The notes under the pieces were generated by a model. It did no database searches. It was not told the DNA's origin and saw only the letters and a program-made list of their open reading frames with translations. Below, piece after piece: positions 5,447 to 6,632 of a stretch of 6,632 bases of DNA. How positions within the stretch are numbered: position 1 is the first letter of the stretch; every line of letters begins with the position of its first letter. Source of the DNA: SCQX01 sp035720945. GTDB taxonomy: Bacteria; Pseudomonadota; Gammaproteobacteria; Burkholderiales; Burkholderiaceae_B. A program made the translations under genes and the position numbers. Location: the NCBI GenBank assembly GCA_035720945.1, contig DASTNK010000102.1, positions 1 to 6,632 of the forward strand, in the 5' to 3' direction.

Positions 5447-6009
5447 TCCGTCCCGCCATGCCTGCCAGCCGGAGGGCGCAGATCCTCGACACCTTGTCCG
5501 CCATGCTGGGCCAGGCCGATGCCGGCCGTGTGACCACCGCGGCGCTCGCGGCTCGTCTCGCGGTATCCGAGGGGGCCTTGTACCGGCACTTCAGCGGCAA
5601 GGCGGAAATCTTCGAAGCCCTCATCGATGCGGCCGAGGCCTTGATTGAAGAGGATCTGGATCATATCGCCACCACTGAACCCGATGCACGACTGCGTCTA
5701 CGTAAAAACCTGCGGACACTGCGGCTCTTCGCCGAACGACACCCAGGGCTGGCGCGCGTTCTGACCGGCCATGCACTATCTGGAGAGGGCCTCGACCTGA
5801 CCCAACGCGCTGATGCCGTCATCGACCACCTGCGGAGTCGACTCGCACAGGATGCCGCAAAGGCGGGCCCGGCCTTCGACGTCCACCCTGACGCCACGGC
5901 GCGGGTTCTCACGCAGTGGATTCTGGGTTGCTGGCAAAGACCGGCGCGGCGAAACCCGCCCCGAACCGATACCTCACTCGACGACGAACTGGCGTTCCTG
6001 GGGTTGTAA
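5443..6009 (+). CDS. slmA: Nucleoid occlusion factor SlmA (TetR fold)
   Basis: SlmA binds specific chromosomal sites and, when bound to DNA, antagonises FtsZ ring assembly over the nucleoid. The protein has 188 residues (E. coli SlmA has 198). The N-terminal TetR-type helix-turn-helix covers about 30-53, with VTTAALAARLAVSEGALYRHF at 30-50, close to the E. coli sequence. The region AERHPGLARVLTGHAL (97-112) matches the E. coli ERNPGLTRILTGHAL segment, which is the clearest sign of SlmA rather than a metabolite-sensing TetR regulator. The last 25 residues are Pro/Arg-rich and diverge more. ATG 5443 overlaps the stop of the HAD gene by four bases, and there is no Shine-Dalgarno, so translation is probably coupled. 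Another in-frame ATG occurs at 5458. The gene ends 11 bases before the convergent adenylyltransferase gene. Confidence 0.9.
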   Translation: MIRPAMPASRRAQILDTLSAMLGQADAGRVTTAALAARLAVSEGALYRHFSGKAEIFEALIDAAEALIEEDLDHIATTEPDARLRLRKNLRTLRLFAERHPGLARVLTGHALSGEGLDLTQRADAVIDHLRSRLAQDAAKAGPAFDVHPDATARVLTQWILGCWQRPARRNPPRTDTSLDDELAFLGL

Positions 6010-6020
6010 CGCGCCGCGAT

Positions 6021-6632
6021 TCAGCGATGCGAGCAAACCGGGCAGTCGGGATCGCGCTCGAATCGGATTTCGTGCCATTGCGCGGACAGGGCGTCGAAAC
6101 ATTGCAGACGCTGCGTCGCCGGCTCACCCACCCCGGTCAGCAGCTTGATCGCCTCGATCGCCTGCATGCTGCCGATCACTCCCACCAGCGGCGCCAATAC
6201 GCCCGTCGTGGCGCAATTGGCCTCGTGAGCCCCACCGGCCTCGGGGAACAAGCAGTGATAACACGGGGAGTCGGCGTGGCGCAGATCGAACACGGCGACC
6301 TGCCCGGAAAAACGGATGGCCGCCCCCGACACCAGCGGCTTCCCATGCGTGGCGCAGGCCCGGTTCACCGCGTGCCGGGTCGCGAAATTATCACAGCAAT
6401 CGAGCACCAGATCGACGCCGGAGACCACTCTGGAGAGATCCGCACCCTGCAGGCGTTGTTCCAGAGCTTCGACATGAACCTCGGGATTGAGATCGGCCAG
6501 CATATGACGGCCCGAACGCGCTTTGGGCCACCCCACGCGCGCGGTGGTGTGCAGCAACTGACGCTGAAGATTGCCCAGATCGACGATGTCATCGTCGGCG
6601 AGCACGATGTGGCCCACGCCCGAACCGGCCAG
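6021..6632 (-). CDS. moeB: MoeB/HesA/ThiF-type adenylyltransferase (5' end outside window)
   Basis: This is an E1-like enzyme that adenylates the C-terminal Gly-Gly of a ubiquitin-like sulfur carrier: MoaD for molybdopterin if it is MoeB, or ThiS if it is ThiF. The visible part is 203 residues. By comparison with E. coli MoeB (249 aa) about 48 N-terminal residues are missing. The visible part starts inside the Gly-rich nucleotide loop (LAGSGVGHIVLADDD). It then shows NLQRQLLH with the catalytic Arg at visible residue 24, K37, and LDCCDN (D78) near the ATP site. Two CxxC pairs would bind zinc: CYHC (C124/C127) and CPVC (C197/C200). A Cys equivalent to MoeB C187 is in NCATTGV. The protein stops just after CPVC, so there is no C-terminal rhodanese domain. 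MoeB is the best name, but ThiF and HesA cannot be fully excluded without the neighbours. The gene is convergent with slmA, with an 11-base gap and no terminator visible in it. Confidence 0.87.
   Translation of the reverse strand: MAGSGVGHIVLADDDIVDLGNLQRQLLHTTARVGWPKARSGRHMLADLNPEVHVEALEQRLQGADLSRVVSGVDLVLDCCDNFATRHAVNRACATHGKPLVSGAAIRFSGQVAVFDLRHADSPCYHCLFPEAGGAHEANCATTGVLAPLVGVIGSMQAIEAIKLLTGVGEPATQRLQCFDALSAQWHEIRFERDPDCPVCSHR

Noticed and set aside
6010..6020. Terminator between convergent slmA and moeB
   Set aside because: The gap is only 11 bases and holds no stem-loop with a T tract. Transcripts probably overlap into the opposing genes.

Overview
The window is GC-rich (roughly 60-65 % by eye), densely packed bacterial chromosome. 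The protein sequences and the gene order rsmI / yraN-gmhA-dolP, then argB-HAD phosphatase-slmA, point to a betaproteobacterium of the order Burkholderiales. Alcaligenaceae relatives of Bordetella, Achromobacter or Castellaniella fit best. This assignment rests on remembered protein similarity and gene order, not on a search.

Layout from left to right. Positions 1-194 are non-coding and form one long imperfect palindrome, with 20-bp ends that match perfectly and a tight central hairpin. Positions 195-296 are non-coding and hold a short 9-bp tandem repeat. rsmI (16S rRNA C1402 2'-O-methyltransferase) runs leftwards. It is divergent from yraN (UPF0102, nuclease-like fold), with only a few tens of bases between the starts. 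A second unit runs rightwards: gmhA (SIS-domain phosphoheptose isomerase), dolP (two-BON-domain lipoprotein) and a TlpA-like thioredoxin. Its start/stop overlaps are TAATG and ATGA. Two GC-rich hairpins follow. The next rightward unit is argB (N-acetylglutamate kinase), a HAD-family nucleotidase-like phosphatase and slmA (TetR-fold nucleoid occlusion factor), the last two coupled by an ATGA overlap. A MoeB/HesA/ThiF-type adenylyltransferase converges on slmA from the right and is cut off by the window edge.

The left half is largely about ribosome modification and the cell envelope: rRNA methylation, an ADP-heptose precursor for LPS, an outer-membrane lipoprotein and periplasmic thiol chemistry. 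It resembles the gammaproteobacterial rsmI-lpoA-yraN-diaA-dolP neighbourhood without lpoA. The right half joins arginine biosynthesis, nucleotide clean-up and division-site control in one transcription unit.

I found no phage, CRISPR, toxin-antitoxin, transposase or RNA gene. The genes are ordinary housekeeping genes. The least explained sequence is the palindromic element at the left edge. The possible leaderless start of gmhA and the nucleotidase-slmA coupling also deserve a second look.
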